Source: SHLQ01 sp033344795 (GTDB taxonomy: Bacteria; Actinomycetota; Acidimicrobiia; Acidimicrobiales; SHLQ01). Taken from it: 64,000 bases of DNA. The first letter of the stretch is position 1. Each line of letters opens with the position of its first letter. Below the pieces are notes generated by a model. It had not been told where the DNA came from. It saw only the letters and a program-made list of their open reading frames with translations, and did no database searches. Shown in pieces: positions 49,916-59,144 of the stretch. The DNA lies in the NCBI GenBank assembly GCA_033344795.1, contig JAWPMS010000001.1:3534001-3598000 (forward strand), written 5' to 3'. The translations under genes and the position numbers were made by a program.

Positions 49916-51714
49916 GCCACGACCCTCCGGGGCCGATCCGGATTGCCAACTGTTCTGGTTACTTCGGTGATCGACAGTCCGCAGCGTTGGAGATGGTCGA
50001 GGGTGGTCCAATCGACGTCCTCACAGGGGATTGGCTTGCCGAGTTGACGATGCTGATTCTCAGCCGAATCCGGACCAAGCGTCCCGGGGCTGGTTATGCA
50101 CGCACGTTTGTCTCCCAGATGGAGCAGGTGATGGGCACCTGTTTGGACAACGGCATCAAGGTGGTGACCAACGCTGGTGGCCTTGATCCGGACGGCTGCG
50201 CAGAAGCGATCCAAGAGGTCGCCCAGAGGCTCGGCTTGTCACCAACCGTGGCCTACGTGCATGGCGACGACCTGATGCCCCGAATCGACGAACTTGCCGC
50301 AGCGGGGAGGCTTCGGAGCTTCGAGGAGGGTTCGGCCTTCGACCCGTCAGAAACGCTCACGGCAAACGCGTATCTCGGGTGCTGGGGAATCGTGGAGGCG
50401 TTGCGTGGGGGAGCCGACATCGTGGTCACCGGCCGAGTGACGGACGCAGCGGTCGTCTGTGGCCCAGCAGCGTGGCACCACGGTTGGGGTCGATCTGATC
50501 TGGATCAGCTCGCTGGAGCGGTGGCGGCTGGCCACATCATCGAATGCAGCGGCCAGGCGACCGGTGGCAACTACTCGTTCTTCACCGAAATTCCAGGCTG
50601 GAATGATCCAGCTCGAGCTCGTTTCGGGTATCCGTGGGCCGAGATCGAATCCGATGGCTCCAGCGTGATCGGCAAACACGAGGGAACCGGCGGGATCGTC
50701 TCCGTTGGAGCCGTGACATCGCAGTTGTTGTACGAGATCGGCTCGCCGAGTTATCCGGGCCCTGATGTCACGGCTCGTTTCGATGCGATAACGCTCGAAC
50801 AGATCGAAGCGGATCGGGTTCGAGTGTCGGGAGCGTTGGGCGAGTCTCCGCCTCCGACGTTGAAAGTCTCCACGAACATCGTCGGGGGTTTCCGGAACTC
50901 TGTTTCCTTGGGGCTGGTCGGGCTCGACATTTCGGAGAAGGCGCAGTTGTGTGATGCGGTGTTCTGGGATGCATATCCGTTTACTCGAGACGAGATCGAC
51001 GACGTCTCGATCGTGCTGAGTCGAACGGAACACGTGGATCCTGCAACGAACGATCAAGCGACGGCAAGGTGGACGATTACGGTCAAGGACTCCGACGCCG
51101 ACAAGGTCGGTCGCGCGTTCTCGAATGCCGTGTTTCAAACTGCGCTCGCCAGTATTCCCGGGATGCACAGTCTGTCGGGAGGGCCAAAGGTTGCCGAGCC
51201 GTTCGGGGTGTTCCAGGCGGCTCGGGTGGACCGTGAACAGGTTCCCTCGATCGTCACTGTGCTCGACGGCGACGAGTTGGTCGTCTCGTCCGACGCAGTC
51301 ATGGGGGTCGTGGCTGAGGTGAACGTTCCCGAGACCACACCATGGGCGGCCGGGCCAACCTCGCCCATGCCCCTTGGCACGATCATCGGGGCGCGGTCAG
51401 GTGACAAGGGTGGCGATGCGAACCTGGGTCTCTTCGCCAGAACGGACGACGCATGGTTGTGGCTCGATGCCACGCTCTCCGTCGAACGGCTGCGTGAGCT
51501 CCTTCCCGAGACCGACGGTTTGGACATCTCGCGCTACCGCCTTCCCCGGGTGCGGTCGCTGAACTTCGTCATCCACGGTCTGCTCGGTGAGGGTGTCGCC
51601 GCATCGACGCGCAGCGACGCCCAGGCCAAGAGCCTCGGCGAATGGATCCGCGCAAGAATCGTCGAGGTGCCTGACCGGTTAGCGTCGCCTGCGCAGCTGC
51701 ACCCCGACTCCTGA
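49912..51714 (+). CDS. AtuA-family (DUF1446) acyclic terpene utilisation protein
   Basis: A 600-residue protein with two parts. The DUF1446 part is IRIANCSGYFGDRQSAALEM, VLTGDWLAELTMLILSR, VVTNAGGLDPDGCAEAI, VTGRVTDAAVVCGPAAWH. A C-terminal ferredoxin-fold AtuA-like part is GTIIGARSGDKGGDANLGLF and SRYRLPRVRSLNFVIHGLL. AtuA is required for acyclic terpene (citronellol/geraniol) and leucine-type catabolism beside geranyl-CoA carboxylase, but its reaction is not known. Here it directly follows a biotin-dependent carboxylase, the same neighbour as in Pseudomonas atu clusters. Confidence 0.88.
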   Translation: MSHDPPGPIRIANCSGYFGDRQSAALEMVEGGPIDVLTGDWLAELTMLILSRIRTKRPGAGYARTFVSQMEQVMGTCLDNGIKVVTNAGGLDPDGCAEAIQEVAQRLGLSPTVAYVHGDDLMPRIDELAAAGRLRSFEEGSAFDPSETLTANAYLGCWGIVEALRGGADIVVTGRVTDAAVVCGPAAWHHGWGRSDLDQLAGAVAAGHIIECSGQATGGNYSFFTEIPGWNDPARARFGYPWAEIESDGSSVIGKHEGTGGIVSVGAVTSQLLYEIGSPSYPGPDVTARFDAITLEQIEADRVRVSGALGESPPPTLKVSTNIVGGFRNSVSLGLVGLDISEKAQLCDAVFWDAYPFTRDEIDDVSIVLSRTEHVDPATNDQATARWTITVKDSDADKVGRAFSNAVFQTALASIPGMHSLSGGPKVAEPFGVFQAARVDREQVPSIVTVLDGDELVVSSDAVMGVVAEVNVPETTPWAAGPTSPMPLGTIIGARSGDKGGDANLGLFARTDDAWLWLDATLSVERLRELLPETDGLDISRYRLPRVRSLNFVIHGLLGEGVAASTRSDAQAKSLGEWIRARIVEVPDRLASPAQLHPDS

Positions 51715-51757
51715 TTTCCCGCTCGCTGGCGTCTCGTCGTGCGTATAGGCCCACACG

Positions 51758-51794
51758 GGGGTCTGACCCCTTTTAGAAAAAGGGGTCAGACCCC
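51758..51794. terminator. Bidirectional terminator-like 17-bp hairpin
   Basis: GGGGTCTGACCCCTTTT and AAAAGGGGTCAGACCCC are perfect 17-base arms around 3 bases, each arm itself nearly palindromic. It lies between the AtuA gene (plus) and the DM13 gene (minus), which converge, and has A/T runs that suit termination on both strands. Each arm contains GGTCTGACC, like the island operators, but with GGG/CCC outside. Confidence 0.65.
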
Positions 51795-51817
51795 TTCTCA
51801 TTGGCTGGGCGATCTCG

Positions 51818-52423
51818 TTAGGCGAGATCGGCGGCGTTGAAGGCGACGCCGAAACGGACGCACCAGATGACGACGGTGCTGTACACATCGAGGTCGACGT
51901 CGACCGGGATCTCGTAATTCTGCGAGCCGATGTTCCCCTTCAAGTCGCCAAGATTGATGAAGTCATCGTCGAACATCCCCGCGTCGCCATCAGCGGGTAC
52001 GCCTGCGACGAGGTACACATCGAGATCGGGACCGTTGTCGACGGCGAAATCTTCCTCGAAGCGAAGGAACCGCTGCTCCGAGCCATCGGTGAGAACGACT
52101 GCCGTCCCCTCGCCAGGATGAATCCGGTCGATGAACGTGCCCTCGACGACACGAATCACCTCGGGCATGTCTGGCTCATTCTCCTCGAGCTCAACCGTTT
52201 GATCGATCGCCAGGTCGTCCATGACCTCGTTCATCTCTGCGACCTCTTCGTCGGTCATGTCGTCAGAAGCAATGCCCGACGCCCCTTGCGACTCGAAGAA
52301 CGGTCCGGCCTCGCTGACTTCGTCATCGATGAATGCGGTATGGATTCCGAAGACGCCGAACGCGAGGAATGCGACCACAGCGAGTCCAATCGTGAGGACC
52401 CCGATCTTGACGTTCTTGTTCAT
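51818..52423 (-). CDS. Membrane-anchored DM13-domain protein
   Basis: A 201-residue protein. An N-terminal helix (KIGVLTIGLAVVAFLAFGVF) anchors it. A long acidic region follows, then a DM13 domain: GTFIDRIHPGEGTAVVLTDG, FLRFEEDFAVDNGPDLDVYL, LGDLKGNIGSQNYEIP and VIWCVRFGVAFNAADL. The Cys in IWCVRF is the conserved DM13 cysteine, which has been proposed to take part in redox or protein-modification steps. Probably outside the membrane. Same strand as the MFS gene 12 bases upstream. Confidence 0.85.
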   Translation of the reverse strand: MNKNVKIGVLTIGLAVVAFLAFGVFGIHTAFIDDEVSEAGPFFESQGASGIASDDMTDEEVAEMNEVMDDLAIDQTVELEENEPDMPEVIRVVEGTFIDRIHPGEGTAVVLTDGSEQRFLRFEEDFAVDNGPDLDVYLVAGVPADGDAGMFDDDFINLGDLKGNIGSQNYEIPVDVDLDVYSTVVIWCVRFGVAFNAADLA

Positions 52424-52435
52424 CGGGCGAGTCTT

Positions 52436-53617
52436 TCACGCTGGTTGCGAGATGTGCTGCTTCACTGACGAGAGAACCACCGTTGCGGTGATGCTCATCC
52501 CGAGCGCGAGCAGGATGGCACCGCTGTCACCCGCTTGGTCGACCAGCCATCCAGCCAGTGGCGGTCCGGTCAGGGCTGCGATGCCCGCTGCCGTGTAGTT
52601 CATCCCAATCATCGCGCCCAAACCCTCGAGTCCAAAGATGTCGGCGATGACGGCCGGCGACAGCGCGATGAAGCCTCCGTACCCGATGCCAAGCGTGATG
52701 GCATACAGCACCAACAGCGCGTAGCTGTCTCCGGCGAACAACCAGATGAGATGGCTGCCAGCCAGAAGGGCAAATGACCCGACCTCCAATCGAAGGGCGC
52801 CGAAACGGTCGGCCAGGGCACCAAGCCCGAGCCGTCCGACCACACTCGACCCACCGATCAATCCAACCAGCAGAGCCGCAGCCACGGTGTCGATCCCACG
52901 TTCCTCGGCGCTTCGAGCGAGAAACACAAACGGAATGAACACGCCGAAGCCGATGAGAACGGTCGCAATGTACAGAATCAAGAAGGGCCGCAAGCGAAGG
53001 AGTTCTCGGAGCGGACGCGGCTCTGGCGCCTTCACTGCGACGGGGCCACGCTCGGCGCCGAGCCCACCCAAGATCATGCACGCACCAGCGCCCAGCGCAA
53101 AGATGACGTACGTCGTGCGCCAGGAACTGGCGTCGATGAGCCGCGCTGCGAGCGGCGATCCAATGAGAGTTCCAAGCCCAATTCCCGCGACCGCAAAGCC
53201 GATGGCGGTGGCGCGTTGCCTCACGAACCAACCGCTGACCGTTGCCACCATCGGCACGTAGCCGCACGCAACGGCGACGCCGACGCCGACCCCGTATGTG
53301 AGGTACCCGAGAAGGAGCGAGCCAACGAGCGACGTCAGAAGAAGGCCCACGACCAAAAAGGCAGCCCCCGTGAGTACGACGCGGCGAGGACCGACGCGAT
53401 CGACCCAGCGCCCGGTGAAGGGCGCAAGAAAGAAGGACAGGCCGATCGTGAGCGAGAAGACGAAAGCCGTCTCGCTCGTACTCGAGTCGAACTCCTCACC
53501 CATTGAAGTGAAGAACGCGCCGAAGCTGTACGCCACACCAAAGACGGCGAACATCGAGAGTGCCGCCGAGCCAACAACCAGCCAGCCACGGGCCGAGTCA
53601 GGTTGTGCGGCGATCAT
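52436..53617 (-). CDS. MFS transporter (monocarboxylate/oxalate-formate type)
   Basis: A 393-residue carrier with 12 likely helices. SFGAFFTSMGEEFDSSTSET opens the first periplasmic loop, FTGRWVDRVGPRRVVLTGAA is the loop 2-3 motif, and GLGTLIGSPLAARLIDASSW and GRLGLGALADRFGALRLEVG are the half-repeat motifs. The pattern resembles the oxalate/formate and monocarboxylate porter group. It is read before the DM13 gene on the same strand. Substrate unknown. Confidence 0.87.
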   Translation of the reverse strand: MIAAQPDSARGWLVVGSAALSMFAVFGVAYSFGAFFTSMGEEFDSSTSETAFVFSLTIGLSFFLAPFTGRWVDRVGPRRVVLTGAAFLVVGLLLTSLVGSLLLGYLTYGVGVGVAVACGYVPMVATVSGWFVRQRATAIGFAVAGIGLGTLIGSPLAARLIDASSWRTTYVIFALGAGACMILGGLGAERGPVAVKAPEPRPLRELLRLRPFLILYIATVLIGFGVFIPFVFLARSAEERGIDTVAAALLVGLIGGSSVVGRLGLGALADRFGALRLEVGSFALLAGSHLIWLFAGDSYALLVLYAITLGIGYGGFIALSPAVIADIFGLEGLGAMIGMNYTAAGIAALTGPPLAGWLVDQAGDSGAILLALGMSITATVVLSSVKQHISQPA

Positions 53618-53697
53618 CCGTCGGCACGCTAGCAGTGTCTTGGGGAGTGGCCCCCAGGGCGACCTGAGCTCGTAGTGGGGCGCGGTAACCTCGTCGC

Positions 53698-55335
53698 ATG
53701 CAGCCCTCTTCGGTGAAGAATCTCCTCACTGGCGCTGCGGTCGTCTTGGTGCTGGTGGCTGCGGTGACGATTGGATTCGTTCTCGGACGTTCCGGAGATG
53801 ACGCTGTCGTCACCGATACGACCGCAACCACGACCAGCACAACTTCCTCGGTTCCCGAACCACTGCCGACCACGACGACGACGTCATCGACCATTCCACC
53901 GCCTCGAGACTTTGCCGACCTGTTCGAGGATCTACGCGGTGCTGTCGCCAGCGTCGATGTGGTCGGCTGCGACTTCGGCAGTCAGGGGACGGCCTTCCTC
54001 ATCGATGAGGAGACCGCGTACACGGCCTGGCATGTCGTGGAAGATGCTGCACAGGTTGCGCTGACGATTGGAGGCGAGAACATCGAGGCGTCCGTGATCG
54101 GGCATGACCCTGAGCGAGATGTGGCGGTTCTCCGTCTCTCCACACCCGTCGACGATGCGGTGGTATTGCCGATCGCCGACACCCAGCCACGCGTCGGTGA
54201 GGAAGTTGCGGCCATTGGTCACCCGCGCGGGCTGCCGCTTGCCCTCACCGTCGGGCGCGTCACCTCGATGAACGGTGAGTTCGACTTTGGGGGCAACGCG
54301 GAGGGCGTTGTGTCGAACTTGATCCAAACCGACGCCGTCGTCGCGCCCGGGAGCAGCGGAGGGCCGCTCATCAACCAACAAGGCGAGGTCATCGGCGTGG
54401 TGATCTTGAAGGACATCGCTGCGGAAGGGCTGATGTACGCGGGCGACATCGAAGGCGTACGAGCCGAACTCGCCGATTGGTCAGCATTCCCCGAGCCCGT
54501 GGAGGCCGCGTTCTGCGTCGGAAACGTCGACCTGGCAAACATCGATCAGATTGCCGCCGAGTTCATCGGTGCGGACGTGGTGCACCCCGAGGTCGAGGCG
54601 CTGCAACGTACCTATGCGGTGTACACGCAGAGCATCAATTCCGGCCGTGCTGAGGCCGCCTTTGGCGTGCTCGGCCCATCGATCACCACCAACAACACAC
54701 CCGAAGCATGGGCGGAGGGCCAGGCAACCAGCTTGCTCTGGGATTGGCGCATCAGGTCGGTGACCGAGATCGAAGGCGGGCTCGACGTACGTTCAACCTT
54801 CACGAGCACACAGGATGCGGAGTTCGGGTTCGACGGGCAAAGCACGTGTACTCGGTGGGACATCACCCATGAGGTCATCAGCGGCGAGTTTCGGGGCCGA
54901 GAGTTCTGGCTCATCGATCGATCGCGGGCCACCACCGGTTCTGGTCCGATCGACTGCCTCGACTGGCGTCCCGAGATCGTCCAGCGCGGCGATGAGATTC
55001 TTGCGCCGGCCGGAGAATCGGCCGTGTACGAGTTTGACCTCGCCGGCGGCACCGTCGATGAGCTGAGTCTGGAAGTCAGCGTGCCCGAGGACGAGACCCC
55101 ACTGACCGTCGTCGTGTCTGTGGTGGCGACCAACGAGTCCTTCGATCCAATCGTGACCATCGAAGATCAACTCGGGTCGGTCCTCGCCGAGAACGACGAT
55201 CGTGGCGATGGCTCGCTCAACAGTTATGTCGAGTTCGAGATCACGAACTCTCAAGTGCTCATCATCCAAGTGCGTGATCTCACGGATCGGGCGGGAGGCG
55301 CATACGTGCTCGAGGTCTCGCACGCTGCTGGCTGA
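53698..55335 (+). CDS. Membrane-anchored trypsin-like serine protease
   Basis: A 545-residue protein. One N-terminal helix (LLTGAAVVLVLVAAVTIGFV) is followed by a Thr/Ser/Pro-rich linker (residues 40-70). The protease domain has the triad H112 (YTAWHVVED), D141 (ERDVAVLRLST) and S220 (VAPGSSGGPL), as in HtrA/DegP; no PDZ domain is seen. The C-terminal 250 residues hold an unknown NTF2-like region (GVLGPSITTNNTPEAWAEGQ) and a beta-sandwich that looks like a pre-peptidase C-terminal fold (EILAPAGESAVYEFDLAGG). It probably acts outside the cell on damaged or signal proteins. Confidence 0.88.
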   Translation: MQPSSVKNLLTGAAVVLVLVAAVTIGFVLGRSGDDAVVTDTTATTTSTTSSVPEPLPTTTTTSSTIPPPRDFADLFEDLRGAVASVDVVGCDFGSQGTAFLIDEETAYTAWHVVEDAAQVALTIGGENIEASVIGHDPERDVAVLRLSTPVDDAVVLPIADTQPRVGEEVAAIGHPRGLPLALTVGRVTSMNGEFDFGGNAEGVVSNLIQTDAVVAPGSSGGPLINQQGEVIGVVILKDIAAEGLMYAGDIEGVRAELADWSAFPEPVEAAFCVGNVDLANIDQIAAEFIGADVVHPEVEALQRTYAVYTQSINSGRAEAAFGVLGPSITTNNTPEAWAEGQATSLLWDWRIRSVTEIEGGLDVRSTFTSTQDAEFGFDGQSTCTRWDITHEVISGEFRGREFWLIDRSRATTGSGPIDCLDWRPEIVQRGDEILAPAGESAVYEFDLAGGTVDELSLEVSVPEDETPLTVVVSVVATNESFDPIVTIEDQLGSVLAENDDRGDGSLNSYVEFEITNSQVLIIQVRDLTDRAGGAYVLEVSHAAG

Positions 55336-55336
55336 G

Positions 55337-56386
55337 TTAGCTCGGCCGCACCGACCAGCGGGTTGCTTCTTCGACACCGAACAACACCACACGGTCCCCG
55401 GCCGCCGTGGTGAGCGTCGATGCGCGCTCCACGTCGACCGTTTCTGCCGTCAGCTCGATGTGGTGCTCGGGTGCTGCCACGTCGTAGACCGCGCACCCGT
55501 TGTGCGACACGAACGCGGCAAGGTTGTCGAGTGCATCGGCTCGAGCGAACACGTCGGCGACAACTTCGAGTCCGTAGGCCGCGTTGAACACGCCAGCCTT
55601 GGCCTGGGGCCCGTATTTGGCTGTTGTTGGATGGGGAGCGGAGTCGGTGCCGAGGAAGAACGCCGGGTCGCCACTTGTCGCAGCGGTTACGAGCGCCCGC
55701 TGATCATCGGCCGAATTGATCACCGGTTTGCAGTAGAGATCTGGACGCATGCCGTCGGCAAGCAGGTGCGTGCGTTCACGTGCAAGGTGATGCGGCGTGA
55801 TGGTGGCAGCGGTGTTTTGGTGCTCCGCAACGAACTCGACGCCAGCGCGAGTCGAGACATGTTCAACCGTCACGAGGAGCTCCGGGTTGGCAGTGCAGAG
55901 CGGGGCGAGCTCATCGACGAGAAATGCCTCCTCGCGAGCAAAGATGTCGACCTCGGGGCGTGTCGACTCGGCGTGCACAAGTAGCCGAGTCTTCGTTTCT
56001 GCCAGCACCTCGAAGAGGTCGGAGAACGCAGCGAGTGAACTTCCCCCGGCTTCGGAGTTCGTGGTCGCACCGGCGGGGTAGTACTTCACCGCAGCGATGA
56101 CGCCAGACTCGATGCCGTCCCGGAGGTCGACGAGATCGATGTCAGGTGAGCAGTACAGCGCCATGACGGGGCGAAAGTCGACCGCATCGTCGGGCGCGTG
56201 CGCCAGGATTCGATCTCGATACGCCGTTGCGTCGGTCGTCGAGGTGATTGGCGGCAGTAGGTTCGGCATCACCATCGCGTAGCGAAATCGTCGAGCCGTG
56301 TACTCGACGACCGCTCGAAGCATGTCGTCATCACGAAGATGCACGTGCCAATCATCAGGAAGTGGAATGCGGATCATCGTCGACAT
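55337..56386 (-). CDS. pyrC: Dihydroorotase, class II (E. coli PyrC type)
   Basis: A 349-residue enzyme of pyrimidine synthesis (carbamoyl-aspartate to dihydroorotate). The zinc site is WHVHLRDDDML, the carboxylated Lys is in AAVKYYPAGATTNSEAGG, further ligands are in LLVHAEST and TVEHVSTRAG, and the catalytic Asp in FLGTDSAPHPTTAK. Length equals the E. coli enzyme. ATG at 56386 is chosen (another at 56377); an open frame continues far upstream but only antisense to the next gene. It stands alone, not with other pyr genes. Confidence 0.94.
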   Translation of the reverse strand: MSTMIRIPLPDDWHVHLRDDDMLRAVVEYTARRFRYAMVMPNLLPPITSTTDATAYRDRILAHAPDDAVDFRPVMALYCSPDIDLVDLRDGIESGVIAAVKYYPAGATTNSEAGGSSLAAFSDLFEVLAETKTRLLVHAESTRPEVDIFAREEAFLVDELAPLCTANPELLVTVEHVSTRAGVEFVAEHQNTAATITPHHLARERTHLLADGMRPDLYCKPVINSADDQRALVTAATSGDPAFFLGTDSAPHPTTAKYGPQAKAGVFNAAYGLEVVADVFARADALDNLAAFVSHNGCAVYDVAAPEHHIELTAETVDVERASTLTTAAGDRVVLFGVEEATRWSVRPS

Positions 56387-56428
56387 GGTTTGGGAGCGTA
56401 ACGTGATGCAACGATCCAGGGGGAACCG

Positions 56429-58375
56429 ATGAGTGAGTACGAATGGCACAAAGTCCTCGAACCAGGTGAGCTCGATGAGGGCAGGGTCAAGACGGTAAGC
56501 GTCGGCACGCAGACATTTGCTGTTTCGCACCACGAAGGACAATTCGGTTGCATCGACAACGCGTGCCCACATCAGGGCGGTCCGCTCGGTGAGGGATCGA
56601 TCGAGAAGGGCTGGCTGCGGTGCCCGTGGCATGGTTATGACTACTCTCCGCTGACCGGACAACCTCCGGGCGGATTCAGCGACGCGCCGGACTGCTTCAC
56701 GACGGAAGTTCGCGAGGACGGCGTATACGTTTCTCTGCCAACGCCCTCTCCGAAGCCTCGAACCATTTCTGATGTGATGGTCGAGACCATGGTCAACTGG
56801 GGCCTCACGCACGTGTACGGCATCGTCGGACACTCGAACCTTGGGTTCGCCGACGCGATGCGTAAGGCCGAAAGCCGCGGGGAACTCACCTTCATCGGTG
56901 TCCGACACGAAGGCGCAGCCGCGTTCGCAGCGACCGCCTTCGGCAAACTCACAGGCGGAGTGGCCGGTTGCTTCGGGATCGCTGGACCTGGCTCGACGAA
57001 CCTCCTGACCGGCCTCTACGACGCCAAGGAGGATCGTGCACCCGTGCTGGCGCTGAGCGGACAGGTTCCGTCGAGCGTGAAGGGCCGTGGCGCCTTTCAA
57101 GACACAGACCTCGAGGGCGCATTCGCGGATGTCTCCCGATTCAGCGAGACCGTGCACGCCACATCCAACCACGCCGAGCTGGCGTCGCTCGCCATGAAGA
57201 CCGCCATCGTCGAACGAGATGTGGCGCACCTGATCTTCCCCGACGAGATTCAGCATGCGCCCGTCGACGACGATGTCAAAGCAGGTTCTCCAGAGGGGCG
57301 AACCGGATCACGCGAAATCGCTGCGCCGATCGACGAGGTCGCACGAGCCGCCGAGATGATCGCGAAGGCAAGCCGGCCGATGATCATCGTTGGCAACGGC
57401 GCCCGCGACGACATGGCATCGGTCATTGCGCTGGCCGACCGCCTCGGCACACCCGTAGCGACGACGTTCAAGGGCAAGGGCCTGATCGGCGACGATCATG
57501 AGCTTGGTTGCGGTGTCATGGGACGGTCGGGAACACCGATCGCCAGCTGGTTCATGAACGAGAGTGACTTGGTCATCGTGTTCGGCGCCAGTTTCGCGAA
57601 CCACACAGGGATCGCTGACTACAAACCCCTGATCCAGGTCGACTACGACCCGATGGCCCTCGGGCGGTTCCACTCTGTCGACGTGCCGCTGCAGGGCCAT
57701 GTCGGCGTCACGGCGGCACAGCTGCTGGCAGCGATCCCCGAGGAGATCGAATGTCACGATCTCCGAGGAGAGCTCGAAGAGCGTTGGGCGATCTGGCGGG
57801 CCGAGAAGGCGAGTCGAGTGCTCGACGACGCAGGTCTTGGAATCGGCGCCGCCGCGGTGATGGCCAGCCTCGGCAAGGCGATCGACCCAGACGCGGTCAT
57901 CGCCGTCGACGTGGGGAACAACACGTATTCGTTCGGCCGGTACTTCGAGGCGTCGGGTCACCAGGACGTCCTGATGTCGGGCTACCTCGGATCGATCGGG
58001 TTCTCCTTTCCTGCAGCGATGGGGGCGTGGGGCGCGGTCGGAGATACCCGCCAGGTCGTCAGCGTCAGCGGTGACGGTGGTTTCGGTCAGTACGCGATGG
58101 AGATGACGACAGCGGTGAAGTACGACATGAACATCACGCACGTTCTCTTGAACAACTCCGAGCTCGGCAAGATCTCGAAAGAGCAGCGGGCTGCGGAGTG
58201 GGACGTTTGGCAGACGGGCTTGCACAATCCCGATTTCGCCGCATTTGCCGAGCTGTGTGGAGCGAAGGGATTCCGGGTCACCGACCTCTCCGATCTCGAC
58301 TCGGCGATCACGGCCGCACTTGCACACCCTGGACCAGCGTTGGTCGACATCGTCACCGACGCCTTGCTGGTCTGA
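56429..58375 (+). CDS. Rieske ferredoxin domain fused to ThDP-dependent enzyme
   Basis: A 648-residue fusion. Residues 1-105 are a Rieske ferredoxin: C46 and H48 (NACPHQGGP), C65 and H68 (LRCPWHGYDYSP). From about 112 a full three-domain ThDP enzyme follows: the Pyr domain with catalytic E161 (VRHEGAAAFAATAF), a central domain (PMIIVGNGARDDMAS, TTFKGKGLIG), and the PP domain with GDG at 548 and NN at 575 (SGDGGFGQYAMEM ... HVLLNN). The second part looks like pyruvate oxidase, acetolactate synthase or indolepyruvate/benzoylformate decarboxylase relatives. The Rieske part suggests electrons are taken from a 2-oxo-acid decarboxylation. No reading-frame break separates the halves. Confidence 0.9.
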   Translation: MSEYEWHKVLEPGELDEGRVKTVSVGTQTFAVSHHEGQFGCIDNACPHQGGPLGEGSIEKGWLRCPWHGYDYSPLTGQPPGGFSDAPDCFTTEVREDGVYVSLPTPSPKPRTISDVMVETMVNWGLTHVYGIVGHSNLGFADAMRKAESRGELTFIGVRHEGAAAFAATAFGKLTGGVAGCFGIAGPGSTNLLTGLYDAKEDRAPVLALSGQVPSSVKGRGAFQDTDLEGAFADVSRFSETVHATSNHAELASLAMKTAIVERDVAHLIFPDEIQHAPVDDDVKAGSPEGRTGSREIAAPIDEVARAAEMIAKASRPMIIVGNGARDDMASVIALADRLGTPVATTFKGKGLIGDDHELGCGVMGRSGTPIASWFMNESDLVIVFGASFANHTGIADYKPLIQVDYDPMALGRFHSVDVPLQGHVGVTAAQLLAAIPEEIECHDLRGELEERWAIWRAEKASRVLDDAGLGIGAAAVMASLGKAIDPDAVIAVDVGNNTYSFGRYFEASGHQDVLMSGYLGSIGFSFPAAMGAWGAVGDTRQVVSVSGDGGFGQYAMEMTTAVKYDMNITHVLLNNSELGKISKEQRAAEWDVWQTGLHNPDFAAFAELCGAKGFRVTDLSDLDSAITAALAHPGPALVDIVTDALLV

Positions 58376-58421
58376 CCTCAGAACCACTCACGACAAACAT
58401 CGACTTCCGGAGAACCCATTC

Positions 58422-59138
58422 ATGGATCCACTGCCAGCTGTACCTGCTTCACTGACCGAGACTCGGACTGCGTTGCATCGACTCGCCGCGTATGTAATCG
58501 CCCCCACGCGCCATCGGGCGACCGGCCGGTTCGGTCTGCGGGCCACTCCAGGTGGCTTTGGCACCCCCGAGTTCGACGGCCGGCGGGTGCGGGTCGAGGG
58601 TCTCGAGCTGATCGACGAGGTCGACGGCTCTGAGCGGCGTCATCAGATCTCTTCGCTGCAAGCAGCGGCCGACTTTCTCGGCGGCCCCATCGACCCGGAC
58701 ACAGCTGCCGAGCATGACTCGCCCGCGCTGGGCGACGTCGAGGCCGATCTCTCGATCGATGGTCAGGCGTCCGGTTTGCTCGGGCAATGGTTCGACCTTG
58801 CGTTCGAGGCGCTTCGCACGGTGGCCGCCGATGATGCGTCTGTCGACGCGAGCGAGCCGCAACTCTGGCCCGGTCACTTCGATCCGGCGATCGAGGTGGG
58901 CGATGAGGACCATCGGGGAAGTTACGGCGCCTCCCCGGGCGATCACAGCATCGACGAGCCCTATCTGTACCTGAGCATCTGGTACCCCGATCGCATCGGT
59001 GTCGACCCTGCTGATGACATCTGGAACGCACCCGCGTTCACTGGCTCGATGCTCAAGCTCTCGGATTTTCCCGCCGGCGCTGACCCAGTTGCGGTCGCGG
59101 TCAATTTCTGGCGCACCAGCCGAGACGCGCTTAGCTGA
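58422..59138 (+). CDS. Conserved hypothetical protein
   Basis: A 238-residue protein I cannot name. ATG at 58422 with GGAGA 8 bases upstream. It has PTRHRATGRFGLRATPGGFG, LQAAADFLGG, an acidic middle, FDPAIEVGDEDHRGSYGAS and YLYLSIWYPDRIGV. No cysteine or signal peptide is seen; it looks like a soluble cytoplasmic protein. It follows the Rieske-ThDP gene after 46 bases on the same strand and may be co-transcribed. The pattern of short Trp/Tyr-rich strands hints at a beta-barrel-like fold. Confidence 0.7.
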   Translation: MDPLPAVPASLTETRTALHRLAAYVIAPTRHRATGRFGLRATPGGFGTPEFDGRRVRVEGLELIDEVDGSERRHQISSLQAAADFLGGPIDPDTAAEHDSPALGDVEADLSIDGQASGLLGQWFDLAFEALRTVAADDASVDASEPQLWPGHFDPAIEVGDEDHRGSYGASPGDHSIDEPYLYLSIWYPDRIGVDPADDIWNAPAFTGSMLKLSDFPAGADPVAVAVNFWRTSRDALS

Positions 59139-59144
59139 TTCTGG

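Noticed and set aside
55337..57256. A 639-codon minus-strand frame including pyrC
   Set aside because: Only the last 349 codons match dihydroorotase; the rest is antisense to the Rieske-ThDP gene.
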